Assembly (NCBI GenBank): GCA_963855995.1 | Contig: OY979716.1 | Location: 38,155,624-38,219,623 of the forward strand | Reading direction: 5' to 3' | DNA: 64,000 bases | Source of the DNA: Muricea muricata | Taxonomy: Eukaryota; Cnidaria; Anthozoa; Malacalcyonacea; Plexauridae | In this document: positions 11,895 to 24,706 of the stretch, piece by piece | Position numbering within the stretch: position 1 is the first letter of the stretch | Layout of the letters: each line of letters starts with the position of its first letter | The notes under the pieces: generated by a model | Seen by the model: only the letters and a program-made list of their open reading frames with translations | What the model was told of the DNA's origin: nothing | Database searches by the model: none | Made by a program: the position numbers and the translations under genes

Positions 11895-12084
11895 CACGGG
11901 CGTAACCAGATTGTTAATTGGGGAGGGGGTATTTCTAGATTTACGTTTTGCACCACTAATTTCTTTTAAATGTGATTTTTGCACAAAAAATCATCGACCA
12001 AAACGTGAATTAGCATCCTCTACACACACCTACGACTGTGGCCATAGATACCCCCTCACCTCCATCAATCTTGTTACGACCATG
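11895..12084. mobile_element. Diverged MITE related to the TATTCATATATTC family
   Basis: Imperfect inverted ends GGGCGTAACCAGATTG... and ...CAATCTTGTTACGAC, followed inward by GGGGAGGGGGTAT and ATACCCCCTCACC. The left interior TATTTCTAGATTTACGTTTT aligns with TATTCATATATTCACGTTCT of the 35546 copy, and ATTTCTTTTAAA matches ATTTCTTTTGAAA there. No target duplication is recognisable. Confidence 0.55.
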
Positions 12085-12185
12085 CATAGAATATCGAGCA
12101 CATATTACAAATAAGCATTTTTTCCCTTCTTTTGTGCTCTCCTAACTTCCTGGGTGCTCAATTACTCCAATTTGAAAAAATGTAC

Positions 12186-12565
12186 CTGAATATTTTCACA
12201 ATTCCACTATTACAAAATGTTGCTCTTTTGTTCTTGCACTTCTTATTAAAGCAAATCTACTTTCCTTCTTCACCTCTTGACACAAGGCATCTGTCGTTTC
12301 TGTATGTTGTGCGCACTGACAAAATGTGGTCGGTTAATTGAACAACCTCTGGAATATTTGCCTTTTTCTTTTTTGATTTTGGCACGTATGAACCACCAAT
12401 AGCAAAATTACAGTTAACACAGTGCAATGGTTTGTATTTGTTATAGTACGAGTGATTACAATTGCTGCATAATCCACTACCACGTTTTCCCTTCGAACTC
12501 ATTGTGCGTCTACTGGCATTTGAAGAAACATTTGTCAGAGATATAACAGAACCCAATGAACTCAT
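12186..12565 (-). CDS. Zinc-ribbon-like small protein, first exons
   Basis: ATG at 12565 (minus strand) opens about 96 residues with CSNCNHSYYNKYKP and CVNCNFAIGGSYVPK, a CxxC...CxxC zinc-ribbon pattern, then a KSKKKK basic patch and TTYRNDRCLVS. A donor-like GGTGAAG follows RCLVSR. A probable second exon at 12238-12186 encodes CKNKRATFCNSGIVKIF and ends at a donor (CAG|GTACA), but its phase with exon 1 does not match the strongest donor. I have a sense of the same Cys layout and DRC motif in uncharacterised invertebrate proteins, but no function is known to me. It starts 317 bp from, and divergent to, the ATPase gene at 12883. Confidence 0.5.
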
Positions 12566-12882
12566 CAGTCACACAGACATTACGTCTAGTTTGTCTGACA
12601 AAATGTTAGAGGCAGCCTGCGGAGGAGGCTAACAAAATGTTTCAATTTTGTTAAATTTTTATTGTTTATGCATGCCAATGTCGCCCAATGACAATAAACA
12701 ACCTGGGTATTATTGAGTTAGTTTATTGTTATTAAATTGCTTATCTGTTACATGCAGACTTATTGTCTCGGTTAGATCCTTGGAACGCTAGCAGTGTTCA
12801 AGATTGTTTCACCATTTTCAGTTCTATGCCAATATAACACGTCGACACTTTTCCTTTTGCGAATATCACCCTTGACATTAGA

Positions 12883-15800
12883 ATGGAGTCCAATGAAGAT
12901 GCTATTACGTCATCAGAGGAGTCAGATGAAGACACGGTAAATTCAATAAAAATGTTTTCAAAATATCTAGAGTAAAATACGGGACGAAAAAATTTTTTTA
13001 TCTCAAAATTTTTTAGGTGGAATTTTCTCCTCTGTTCAAAGTGCATGCTGGTCAAACACTGACAAGTGTCAAAAAGCTAGGATGGGTGATTTTTGGGGAT
13101 TTTACATTGAAAATTCTCAGAGAAATTACATCGACTGGTAGCTGGGTATGCTCTTTTGCGGCTCAAGTGCTTGGCCAATGTGTTGAGAGGTACAGCGTAT
13201 AGCCATATAAGTAATGTGACGTTTTCTGATGACTTGTATAATCTAAGTGTTGCATTATATATATTTTTGAGCTTGCACGTGATAATTAATTATGTATTTC
13301 GATTGTGAGGGTTTAACCAGCTTAAGCTGATTACTATCTGTTTGTATGTACAATGTGGTCGAGTTACCATGCCCGTTGGCCATGAAAAATTACTGTGACT
13401 GAAATATCGTCTTATTTGCTTTATCAATATCTGGCTATTATGAATCATAGCAAAATGACCAATACATAGACCTAGGCATTGTTTGACGACATGCATAAGA
13501 GCTTTTGTCTTAAGAGGGGACTTAAGGTGGGTCGATATGGATAAAAAAATGAGCTATGGTTTGCTTATTGTAAGTTGCACACTCATAAAAAAGTTTGTAT
13601 TGAATTGTTCATATATTTTAACATGCGGTCCTTCAAATTATGACAGTTTTGATAGCCAATGCAACATTTGCGTCAACCTAGTACCTAGGCTTTTATCTAC
13701 GCTCCCGGTGCCCTCCCTCGGCTTCTCAACGAAGTAGGGGTGGGACGATTGATTACTTTTGTCAGCAAATGTTTTAAAATCGTTACTGTAGTGTTTCATT
13801 AAGAGCGGACTATTAAGCTTTGTCGTGTTAAGAAAAGATATATTTTGAGATAAGACTACGGTTCTATAGTCTGTGATCCATAAATTGGTATACCATGCTA
13901 GCTTTACACTTTTAAATACAAGTTGTGCGACGCGTTTGTTTATCACATAATGCAGGCAAATTGTATAAATATGATTGACATTTTTAAACATTAGTCTAAT
14001 GGATTGTAATTTATAACACCTCTATTATTCGAATTTTATTTGTCAAGCGTCAAATATATAAAGGATTTTTGTTCGTATGAGCAAAAATTATCTTTCAGAA
14101 TAAACTGGGGCGAAGAAAAAACTAATTCGTGTGCGTCCAGTAATTTGTGTGCGTGTAAACATAATTTATATATAACCTAACTATCTATAGGTCATCTTAT
14201 TTTTCTACAATGAGAGTTCATTCTGAACTTTCATTGGTCTGATGATGTGTTTTATTATAGTATACACGCACAGATAAAGTCATCCACACAGATGGCATGA
14301 TGTACTTTAGCAAAATGTTTTCGCGGTTTTTATTTAAGCTTGTTTATTTTATAAAACAAATAGATTTCATTTTTGCGTTGCTGTACTGTGATGGAGCAAA
14401 AAGTTATTTTATGTCCTTCGCACGACTTGACAACATCTGTGATCTACTACAGTACAGATGCAAGTGTGGAAGAGAGTGGAAGTAGTAATTTAACATATAG
14501 GTTGATTAGTTACCGTGTGTAAATAAGTTTAAATAATAAAAAATAATAATGAAAAAGATGCACGCAAAATGAAATCTATTTCGTGAAATACAGTTTACGA
14601 AGATGTTTAGACGTCTTTTTTGCACACTGATCTCTATTTATACTGAAAATACACAATGAATTGGATAACCTGTCGAACAGTTTAACGCACGTTTTTAGGT
14701 GTTATTAGAGATTGTTGCAGAAAAGCTATTTTATCAGCATAACTTATAAGTTACATATGTTTCAACTCTTGCAGAAAGATTGTAATTCCTTCGGAGGCAT
14801 TCGACTCAAAAGCAAAATTCCTTGCAAAAACAAGGGCAGCGTTTGGAGGAGGAACATTCAATCTGAATGATCAATATGTTGGTCGTCTTGCCAGCTATTA
14901 CATGTACTTAAAAAAACAGTATCACAAAGAGACCACCCCAAAGCGATACTTCGCTGCTGAGTGTATAGGGCTACAGTCTACTGGATATTGGTGTCTTTCC
15001 TGAGGAGTGAGTACATCTCTTCAATGTTTCCATTCACGCTGCTAGCATGTATTTTACTAGAATCATACTGTATGCTATTGAAAATGATGTCTTTTGGTTG
15101 GCTAATCTACCCGCTATCTCTTCCTCGTTGCATAGAGAGTATAGCAAACAATTTGTATTTTTTAACAAAATACCAATAAATCATCTTTTATGTTTCAACC
15201 CACCAAACAACCACATAATTATTCACCACAGACTGTAGCGTGAACATTGCACCGGTGGGAGTCAGAGTTTTACCGACTAACATGTACTCTGTAAATAATC
15301 AATTACAATATTTTTACATATGGAGAACTATAAACTGTGAATAAAATATATTTTTACCGACGACCAATTTCAACTTTGTCGGCAAATTAACAATTTAAGC
15401 ACAGTTGACAAGTTAACGATTTTACACAGTAAATTACCGACTGACTCAGGCTTTTGCCAACCGTCCAGTGAAACGTGCATTTCACCACCCCACCCACCCC
15501 CATCCTTTCCCGCACGCAACGCCCCTGATTGGAGTCTTCGTGTACATAACATATATCAATATTCTCACCATCATATGGTTATATAGATACAAATTAACCC
15601 GCAAGGTAAAATGTTGCCACATGATGAACATAAGCATTTGTTCACCGACAACGAGTTGTTCCAGTTTGAAGTAAAATTAGATCCAAAGCTAATTGCTGAT
15701 CCACATCACCTGTTATACGTCTGCAGGAGGTATTTAATTAACACGACCTAATTAGTATTTATAATTAATAACAACTAAAGAGTCTCTGTTCTGTGATACG

Positions 15801-18286
15801 CAATTCTGATAGTGACTTGAATAATTAATTAGATCAAACTTATGAAGAAAGGCAGAAAACGTCATGAACCAGGTGCCGCGAAAGCCATGAGTTAGAGGGA
15901 TGTATGGGTGCGTTAGCAACTAAAATTTGACGCATATGTAAGTAATACATGCCCTATAATTAAAAACCCTTCCTCTTTTTTCTGGTATATATCTCTAAAT
16001 TTTATTCACTTATATACCATTTTCTCAATGTTAAAATGCTCATTTGATTCTGCAGGTTTGCTGAATCATCTAACGACCTAAAAGTCAACTCCACATCGTT
16101 TAAATTGGCAACAGCTTTTGCTATTTAAGACTGATGAAAACAGACAATGAAAACTCATGGGGTAATTACGCACACACATACATACATTCTCTTACATTCT
16201 GCAAATTTATTGGTTGAAATACTCGTCATATATCAGCTCATCTACAGGTAATATATATATGGGCCAGAATCATCCTTTTTAGGTTAGCAACTACTTTATA
16301 AAAAATGGAAAATATTTATAAGGAATTAGTGCCGAAATGGCAGCGAAAACATGTTTAATTTTTTTAGTCAAATATCAATTATCATGAAATAGCCATATAA
16401 AAAACAAATATATTCAGTCCACTCAGAAACCACTCAGAAAGGTTTCAATATCTAAATATATGGTATCTGTGTATCTTATATCTTTCAGTCGTTAAGACTG
16501 GAATACTGTTCATAAACTTTTAATTTTATTAAACGCAAAACAGTACAAAAACACATGCACCAATATTTGTGGCATGTTTTGACACGGATTGTCACATTAA
16601 ATATATCCCATATATATATCCAATATAACGTGTGTGAACTAAATATATTAGTTATAACGATCCACAAAATAAAAATAGAAAAACTTTCAATGTTACATTA
16701 TTTTAGAATTTAGTTAATCGTAATAATGATAATATATATGCCAACGTCCGAGCACTTTACTTATACTTTTAGATGAAAGTACCATTGGTCTTTTATATTC
16801 ACCCATGACTGACAGAAATATTGGTAAATCACTGACAATTGACGTCCTCGCAAAAGCCCAAGGTGTTGATACTCGCCTTCATCCAACAATCGTTGCTGGA
16901 GGTGATCAAAATCAAACCGGTACATCAATGTGAGTAAACCTCGGGTACATCAATCGCTAAGTCATTTATTGCATTTTTACACAATGCCCTTGTTTCATGG
17001 TTGTTTTATTGCCACATTTCTTGAACAAAAACCTGTTTCTCTTATAGTTTTTACTATATTCGTCCATCCTCAGCCATATTACTAAAAAATGAATGATGGA
17101 AATGACTTCATTGTGCAAAAACTCGCTAAAATCCATTTAAGTTACAAATGACCTGAATAGTTGTGGCTTTTGCAAATACTAAAAACACACATGTGGAGAT
17201 TCGCAAAATTAGTTATATTTGAACTTCATTTTAACAAGGTAGCCCATTCGGCGAACAGGGAGTATAAATAGGAGGGCTTGTATCACTGTATGATAGTAAA
17301 TACATGCAATAGTGAACTTTTACCATAATAATGCTAGTTTACTAAATACTATAGTCTATAGAGATATACAATTATACCCTAACCCTAATACTTTAGGTGT
17401 AAAACATGCATCATTGACATTGTTTAAAAATAAATGTTTTCATTCTAGTTTTAAAAAAAAGGAGTGAACTGTTAATATTAGGTTCAGTTACTTATTAATA
17501 ATAGGTTTATCATTCCGGCGTATCGAAACAAGTGTTGTATATGCTATATTTTTGCTCATTCGGCGACGGCGATATTTGAAACTGGAATATACGTTTTTCG
17601 ACCGCATATATGCTGGAGCACAGTTACTAAGTGTCTCTAGGCGAGAAAAAAGTATGGGCTTAAATGTGCAGGCCTAGGTACTGCCTATGAGCACACCATC
17701 AGACAAAACTTCTGACTTTTTTTATTGTCTAGCTATTTTCGTTAGGAAAATGCAGTTTATAATATCACTGTATGGTAACAAGGGTAAGACAAATCGTATA
17801 GTGCAGCAAAAGTTTCCTCCATCAAAGTCAAATTCGAAGGCGTGCCTGTAATGCTACGTGCTTACAGTAAATCAGTCACCATGAATCAAATTATAGTAAC
17901 TTAGTATAAATATAAACAAGGAATTTACGCGTATATCACGCGAGGATCTTCAGCATCAAAATCTTGTCAGCTTTTAAATTGATTTTGTAAACGTTTTTGG
18001 AATATACTTGGCATCCATGCTACATTTCTTTATCATATCTTATGTACAATATTCATTCATATGGTTCATTTGTTCATATGGTTTTATACCTTTTAGCCCC
18101 AAAATGCGGGAAATCTTGTCAAAAACAACTTTGCTGGTGATGATTGATGATCCTGTAATCACCAATAATTTGTCAGAATTCTTACTACAAGCCCAGAGTG
18201 GACTTGCAAGTGGATCAAAACATTCTGGCATTTTAAATCCACGAGGCAACCTGTTATTAACATCTAATTTCAAAATTGGAGACAGG

Positions 18287-18320
<34 letters not shown>

Positions 18321-21300
18321 GAGGGCCGTTTCCGACTGTTTTTAGAACAGTCAAAATGAAAACGATATGAACTATAAAAATTCTGATTGCATGAAGTTTT
18401 TTGCCCTTAGCCTTTAGGCGAGGTTTACGCTGGTTTTTATTAAATTGTGTAAAAAAGTCGGAAGTTTTATACAATAATTCGGAATGGAAACGCTCGGAAA
18501 CGACACCGTAGCAATAGGCATAGGTATAGCCCAAAGGTTATTTTGTTTTCTTTAAAATATACAGGGTTGATGGACGTGTTCTCGAGTTTCGATATAAAAA
18601 AGGAATCTTCACACGGGAAGACGACGAGAAGTTAAAGTCAGGAATTAAATCGATCGCTTTGCAAAACACGGTAATTTAGTATTCTCAAATTCTTTGAAAT
18701 ATTTTCTGTCTGCTGCATGCGGGTGGACGCGCTCACTCGATAACATTTTATTTCTATCATATTTTTATTAAGAGTTATATCGTGACATTAAAAATGTTGC
18801 AAAACTAGATTGGCTTCACACAAACACGTACTAAATTTAGTCTATTTCTTTTTTAAGGGTTTCATTCTTGCGTGGTCCATCAAATGCAAAGAAGTATGGA
18901 AAGCAAATTGTGAAGTAATTGAAGATGCTCTTTACGATATTCTCACGCGCATTCTTCCCAATCACCAAAATCGCTGGCGCAAAGGGATGTCTGCAGTTTT
19001 ATCAGCACATGCAGTGGTAAGTCTAAACTGAACATATAGATAATTAACTGCATCGTGTTAAATACTGTCTTTTTAAGTACTATCTAAAACACGAACAGAA
19101 TTGCATGATCAGATATTAAACGCGACGCGCAGCAAAGCGTCTTATTTTTAACAGATAAAGCACAAATTGCGAGTATTTAAATGGTTTAAAACACGATCCT
19201 TGACCCCATCTTGTCAGTTTGTTTGCTAAACAATTTTCAATATAGATGTTGTATAAGCCGAGAAAATCGAGGCAAAAGTATTGTGAAAATCTATGTATGT
19301 TTTATCGCAAATGAAGACTGCTTCACGGCTCTTATTTCCTTTCTGTTTTATCATGAATTATTACGAGATATGAATACTTGCCCCGTGCAGTGCATATCGA
19401 GGTCCAAATCTCATGTTGAAATTTATATTTTTCACATAAATAGTTCGTTAAAGTTTACAAGCGAACACGACATGTTTGCTTGAAAACATTATCGCGCAAG
19501 AGCTGTACAAAACGAAGACGACAGCATCATCAAGGAAACAGAAAAAAATATCCTTGGTAAACTAGACAAGGAAGGTGAAATGGTAAGTTAGTTAAAAACG
19601 TCAAAAAGAAAATAGAAAAATACTAATGCAATTACCAAATTTATTTGATATAACCCCTGTCGAAATTCTGTATCTCTGAAGACATCAACATCAATGGAGA
19701 GATATGTCAGGCAATTGGTGTAAAATGCCAGGTTTTAAGATCATTTTCTCAAGTCAATTACGAGGTATAAAATTAGCATAACAGAAAACTATATGATACT
19801 TCAAAAAACCTTGAAGTTCAAAATTCACGCACACACGCACATAGATATACATAGACATAGCACGCACGCAGGCACGCAGGCACGCAGGCACGCAGGCAGG
19901 CAGAAGCGAACTTGGCTCCGCTCATATATTTCTGTGCTTTATTTGCTTTTTTCTAACAATCTAATAGATAGCCACATTATAATGAGCTTAGAAAAATTAA
20001 TAGATTCAATTATAGATTCAATTACGTGATATTTTGATTCATAAACACTTGTGTATAAATTCTTGTGTAAAAATGATTCCATCGTCATTCTATATGTCCT
20101 GATATACTTGACACAGCCCTTCCTCCCTTGTACCTAAGCAATTATCTAATTGAAAGAGGTAGTTTCAAATTATTTTGAAACGGACTAAACATGTCGAAGA
20201 GCCATGAAAGTCTACACGTACTGCCTAAGACAATGTAGAAAAGCGAACTTAAATCCATTGCATTTTTTTAACTCGAGGAAGATCATTAAACATTAGTTTT
20301 GATATCGAGTGCGTTGGAATGTACATATAGATATGTATGATTTTGAGTGCAATTTGGAAATAACAAGAAATCTAAAGATCTAATCTACAACCGCTCGCCT
20401 TCGGCTCATGAGTGTAAATCAGATACAGATCGGCTGCTTGATTTATCTGTTACTTACAATTTGAACTGATAATTACAGTGTTTTCTTTGTAAAAGTTCTT
20501 TCTTCTGTTTCACGATCGCAACAATGAATCAAATAAGGTGCAATAATAAAAACGTGGGAAATAAATGGACATGTATTTTCACTATTTTGAACATAAATTA
20601 TCTGAATAGCGCCTTTTTTTTAATATTATGTACATCATCCATTCTCGTCTTTCTATTTTTCTTATTTTTTCTTAACGCTTATATTACCTGTAGGGTGAAT
20701 AGAGTGACATAGTAATTGTTGTAAATCAAGATACCTTTAAAAATTGATAGATACTACACCAAACCAAATCTCATGTGTATATGTATATTTGCGGCGATTA
20801 AGGACGTACATCCTACTACGGTTCCACGCTCAATATCTATGTTCTTACAACGTTAATCCACAACGTTTTCTAGACGTTAAATTAACGTTGCAGAAACTTT
20901 GAATTAGTGTCATGTTCCAATGTCAATCCCGACGTTGTCACACCGCTCCTGCGAGTTCACAAAAAGACGTTCCCGTAACTTGTAAAACTCACGTTATCCC
21001 GACGTTTGGCAAACGTTGGTACAACATTCATATAACGTGAATGTGCTAGCTGGGTTATTTGTACCTTTTCAGGTCTGATAAATGCATTTCCGATTTTATT
21101 AAATATACCTAAAAATAGCTATGCTGTCAAGAATGTGATATTTCAGGCTACAGTAATTAGTACAGAAAAACAACATACATTATCAGAAATTTCATGAATA
21201 ACTATTTCATATAGAACAATTAAACAACAATCTTGATTTTTTAAGTTCTTGTTGACTTAAAAGCCTTTGAAAATTGTATGTCCAGGTTAGTCCACACAAA

Positions 21301-21623
21301 TTTTGCAAGATTTTATCCTTTTTGTATGTTTTGAATTTGTGTGTACAGTTGGTAGAACTGTTTCATGTAACAATGTTTTAAAATAGCCTGAAAGATTAAT
21401 TTAACACTGTTGAATACTGAGTAGTTTGGTCAATTTTAAAATAGTCTACGGTGGTTGTGGTAAACAATTATTGTCACTGTGCAGCTGAAACAAATAAATA
21501 TGTATTGTTTAGGTAGAAAAAGAAATGGTGCCTAGTGGTTTAAAGGAAGCAGTTGTTGTGACTGAGGAATTAGAAGCTGCATCCACAGAACCAGGTTGTG
21601 TTGAAGTTGCTACTGCATGGTAA
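12883..21623 (+). CDS. Multi-exon P-loop ATPase-like gene, unnamed
   Basis: Exons inferred from GT..AG borders and phase: 12883-12936 (ATG, acidic MESNEDAITSSEESDEDT), 13017-13189, 14775-~14960, 15606-15729, 16056-~16161, 16773-16929, 18097-18285, 18565-18670, 18858-19016, ~19500-19582, 21513-21623 (TAA). Phases agree at 1/2, 2/3, 4/5, 6/7, 7/8, 8/9 and 10/11. The core looks like an SF3/AAA-type ATPase: a GKS segment (SPMTDRNIGKSLTIDVLAKA), an acidic Walker-B-like strand (TTLLVMIDDPV), a sensor-1-like strand (NLLLTSNF) and a basic GRVLEFRYKKG. The Walker A glycine is replaced. The E3/E4 junction is unresolved. Exon 5 runs into TAA at 16126 unless a 1-nt shift is allowed, after which the frame is open to a donor at 16162 whose phase fits exon 6. 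The E9/E10 phase does not fit. Family unknown; it could be a cellular gene or the replicative ATPase of a large transposon. Confidence 0.5.
13190..14774 (+). other. Intron 2 of the ATPase-like gene
   Basis: 1.6 kb between donor 13190 (GAGAG|GTACAG) and acceptor TTGCAG ending at 14774. The phase across it is kept: AG plus A restores an arginine codon. AT-rich; no coding frame or recognisable repeat was found inside. Confidence 0.5.
18290..18317. repeat. (TA)n microsatellite in intron
   Basis: A run of AT dinucleotides starting just after the donor of the exon ending at 18285. Likely length-polymorphic. Confidence 0.9.
19868..19912. repeat. GGCACGCA minisatellite
   Basis: Four to five copies of an 8-bp unit (GGCACGCA) with variant edges, within the last intron of the ATPase-like gene. 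Confidence 0.85.
20838..21052. repeat. AACGTT-rich interspersed repeat
   Basis: The hexamer ACGTTA/AACGTT and close variants recur about ten times within some 210 bp, ending in ATAACGTGAATGTGCTAGCTGGG. It looks like a short interspersed non-autonomous repeat built from self-complementary AACGTT blocks. It lies in the last intron of the ATPase-like gene; class uncertain. Confidence 0.5.
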
Positions 21624-21826
21624 TGACAACTTAGGAATCAAGGTTTTCAATATTGTAAGTAGCCAGCCAGGAAAAAAAGAAAACTCCCTGATGAGTATCA
21701 AAGTAATAATCATCAGTTATTTGATGCAGAGTTGGGAACAAGTGAATAATTATTAGTATCGCAAATACAAACACTATTTTGTGATACCCTTACAAGTTGC
21801 TGCCTAAAAAATGTATTGAAACTTAC

Positions 21827-24466
21827 TCATCAGGGGACTTATCTCCAAATGACCATTCGTCACAACCTCTTAAATCCATTTTTGACGTGAGCAATTCATG
21901 AAGACCTCGCTCAAAACCCACTAGTTCCATGTTTGGGCTTTTTCTTCCTTCAATCTCTCGGACATCAACTACGTTCAAGCTGAGTATGGACTTCGTCTCC
22001 ATGTCTGCAAATGAGAATGTGCAGTACTGGGTACAATGACCAGGAGAGTCATTGCGCCCATCTGAACTTAGGATAACTGACTTCCCCTCCCTGTCCTTCC
22101 ATAAACCATACTTCATTTCCTTCCAGTAATCTTCTACTGTAGGTGCAATATATAAACTTTGATACTGATTATACAACATCTTGGAAATGTATTTCATGTT
22201 CATGACTCTGAATAAAAATCCAACTTTCAAACACGAATTTCCAGACAAGGCAATTGCTGATGCTTGCAACAAATTGCCAGCCCGGAGACCAGCACAGGAA
22301 GGTTGGGAGGCCCATCTCCCACCAAAATGCCCCGCATGGCACTTCCAAGTTACTACAAGACATGTACCACAATATGTATCTTTAAAATTCCAGCATTTCA
22401 TTACATCCCTCCCTTGTACGAATGTTACCATGTAAACCGATAAAGAAGTGTCAGGATTGTTTCCGACGAAGCAACGCAGAACTCGACATAATTTATTTCA
22501 TCAGCTTGCAAAACTTTATTTTTTCTGTCTTCTTCACATACTTTAGTGGAAAATTCATCTGTATGCTCTGTATCATCCTTACCTCCCACATCAACATCAT
22601 ACACCTTGCTTTCAATGGAAGTTCTCTATAACTCATCAATATTCAATTTGTGAAAAAATTGTACTTTTACTGTTAAAATAGAATATAACATCATGTATAA
22701 TTGAGTTGAACACCCATTCTGTGACTTCTGTACGCCTTTTTACAGTAAAGCTGCCTTAAAATTTGCAATTTTTACTACGTTTAAAAAATTTAGTTGTAAG
22801 TCCAAGCTGATCACCAAGCACAAGAAATAATGATGTAACTGCTTAAAATACACAAAAAACTTTGACCAAAAGCCCATTTAACATTCTAATCTGGGCCTAT
22901 AAATACTCACAAGGAATTATGTGAAAGATCATCATGGTCTGTGTCAACACCACCATTGTCACTGTTACGACCTTCGCTTGCTGAAACTGTTCGTTTGAAT
23001 TTTTCAATACTTGACACATTGCTAACTTCTGACCTGGAAGTAAAAAACTAAGTAAATAACATAGAACATCCAAAAGCTTTGCTATATTATAATAAATTAA
23101 CATGCATGTGCCATGACCACAAATACTTATGTTTATTCATTTGATAGGGCATATGCCATAAAGGCATAAAACCTTGACAAGTTCATAATAATATGCCATT
23201 ATTTATATACTTAAAGTTCGCCAAAAACAATCTCGTACATAGTCAGAATTTAAAAACTTTTAGAAAATATGACAGAATAGAAAAATGTTGGGGTTGTTGT
23301 TGTGCACAGGTTTACTCTTTGAGGTATAGGTACTTTACTCATATAAATACTCACAGAGAAGCATTATGTGAAAGAACATTATGTGCTAGATCTATACTCT
23401 CATTGTCAAAGTCATCACTTTCACTTGCTGTAATGGTTTTTTCCACAGTGCTTGAAACATTGCTAATTTGCGATCTGGAAGTAAAGAATTAAGTAAATAA
23501 CATTGAAGGCCCGAAAGCTTTTCATTCATAATAAATGTATGCAGCTATAGTATAAAGCTGTTTGCAAATCAAACCACATATAATTTCAGAATAGAAAGGT
23601 TATGTACTCAAGTTGCACCCATACATGATGCTATAATGATTCATTATTTACTTTCTTGCCAATGAAAATATTGAATTAACTGGCAGCTATTTTGGTCAGA
23701 AAACTACATAAAACTAGTAGGACATGTTACACCACTAATGAGTGGTCCTTCTTAATTAGTACTTACTATTTTTATATAATTCTCTCATGCTATGCACAAA
23801 AAAGCCAATTAAACAAAACATAATTATTTCAACAATATAGGGTAACATAAAGATGCTGTAAAAACTGAAAACTTACATTCCTGGTGAAGGATGAATAAAT
23901 GCTTTTCCTGCCAAGCGAGGACGTTTTGGTGTTGAAGGTTCTTGTGCCATCACTGCCACGTGCTCTTTCATATAAATTAGACAATGTAAACACTGTATTT
24001 ATAAATATCTGTTTCAAGGTTTCTCTCAATACTTTGTGTTCAACAGTTTCTTACCTCGCTTACTGGGTGAATCAATATCGCTCAAACTTGTTTCGCCTCG
24101 GTCTATGCCCTGTATCAGGTCTTCGACAACCTGATTCAATTCATCTGTTTGTGTATAAACTTCACTGCAAAACACAAACAGAAACCAAGGCATTTACAAA
24201 CATAATGTAGAATAACACAATAGCAAAATATGTACTCAACATATTCCAAATTACGAAGTATTTTTCCAGGTAGTTTATTACCGGAAACGGCGCCCTTTCT
24301 GGTTTGCGTAATTGTCAAGTAATACAGCTGCAAGTTCTTTGTCCATTTTAAGAGACAACTCTTTCTTTTTCGATTTTACATCTTTGCTTGAAACAACTTT
24401 CGCTTCCTCAATCTGTAGCGACAAAGCAGACGACAAAGCAGCACATGCACTCCCTTCGTCCACCAT
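21827..24466 (-). pseudogene. Kolobok-like transposase gene, six exons, 3' truncated
   Basis: Exons on the minus strand: 24466-24282 (ATG), 24164-24055, 23964-23877, 23474-23355, 23033-22911, 22623-21827. All five junctions have GT..AG borders and matching phase, so the model is strong. The first five exons are acidic, low-complexity N-terminal sequence; exons 4 and 5 resemble each other (SQISNVSS / SEVSNVSS, ...LSHN). Exon 6 carries the transposase block: CGTCLVVTWKCHAGHF, AGNLLQASAIALSGN, SDGRNDSPGHCTQYCTFSF, ELVGFERGLHELL. SDGRxDSPGH is typical of a Kolobok-type family in fish and invertebrates. The frame shifts once near 22435. Exon 6 ends at donor GA|GTAAGT, but the exons with the last catalytic residue are missing before the ATPase gene's 3' end at 21623. 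Confidence 0.7.
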
Positions 24467-24699
24467 GTTGAATGCAACGCGATACCTTAATTGAATTAAA
24501 ATTCCGAAGAACGCACCGCTCTTTGTTTATGTGAGAAAACATGCGCAGAAAGGACTTTACCGGCTCTTTAAACTAAATAGAAATTCAAGAAAAAAATGGT
24601 AAAAACGATTTTGTGAAACAGTTTTATTGAAGATGTACACTTTTTTTGTATGTTTAACTTGATGCAAGTTGTTTTCTTTTAAGTTGTGTTTACAATTTA
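24467..24699. other. Short intergenic interval, nothing recognised
   Basis: Upstream side of the Kolobok-like gene's ATG up to the left TA of the Tigger element; it would hold that gene's promoter, but no defined motif is seen. Confidence 0.3.
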
Positions 24700-24706
24700 C
24701 AGTCGA

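Noticed and set aside
19211-19483. Open 91-codon frame upstream of exon 10 of the ATPase gene, in the same frame as that exon across a TGA at 19481
   Set aside because: It starts with TTG, neither possible acceptor gives a phase that fits exon 9, and its composition does not resemble the rest of the protein. It could be a read-through of intron sequence.
19682-19764. Exon-like segment (acceptor CTGAAG, donor GAG|GTATAA) encoding INGEICQAIGVKCQVLRSF
   Set aside because: Its entry phase does not match exon 10, while exon 10 joins the last exon in phase without it.
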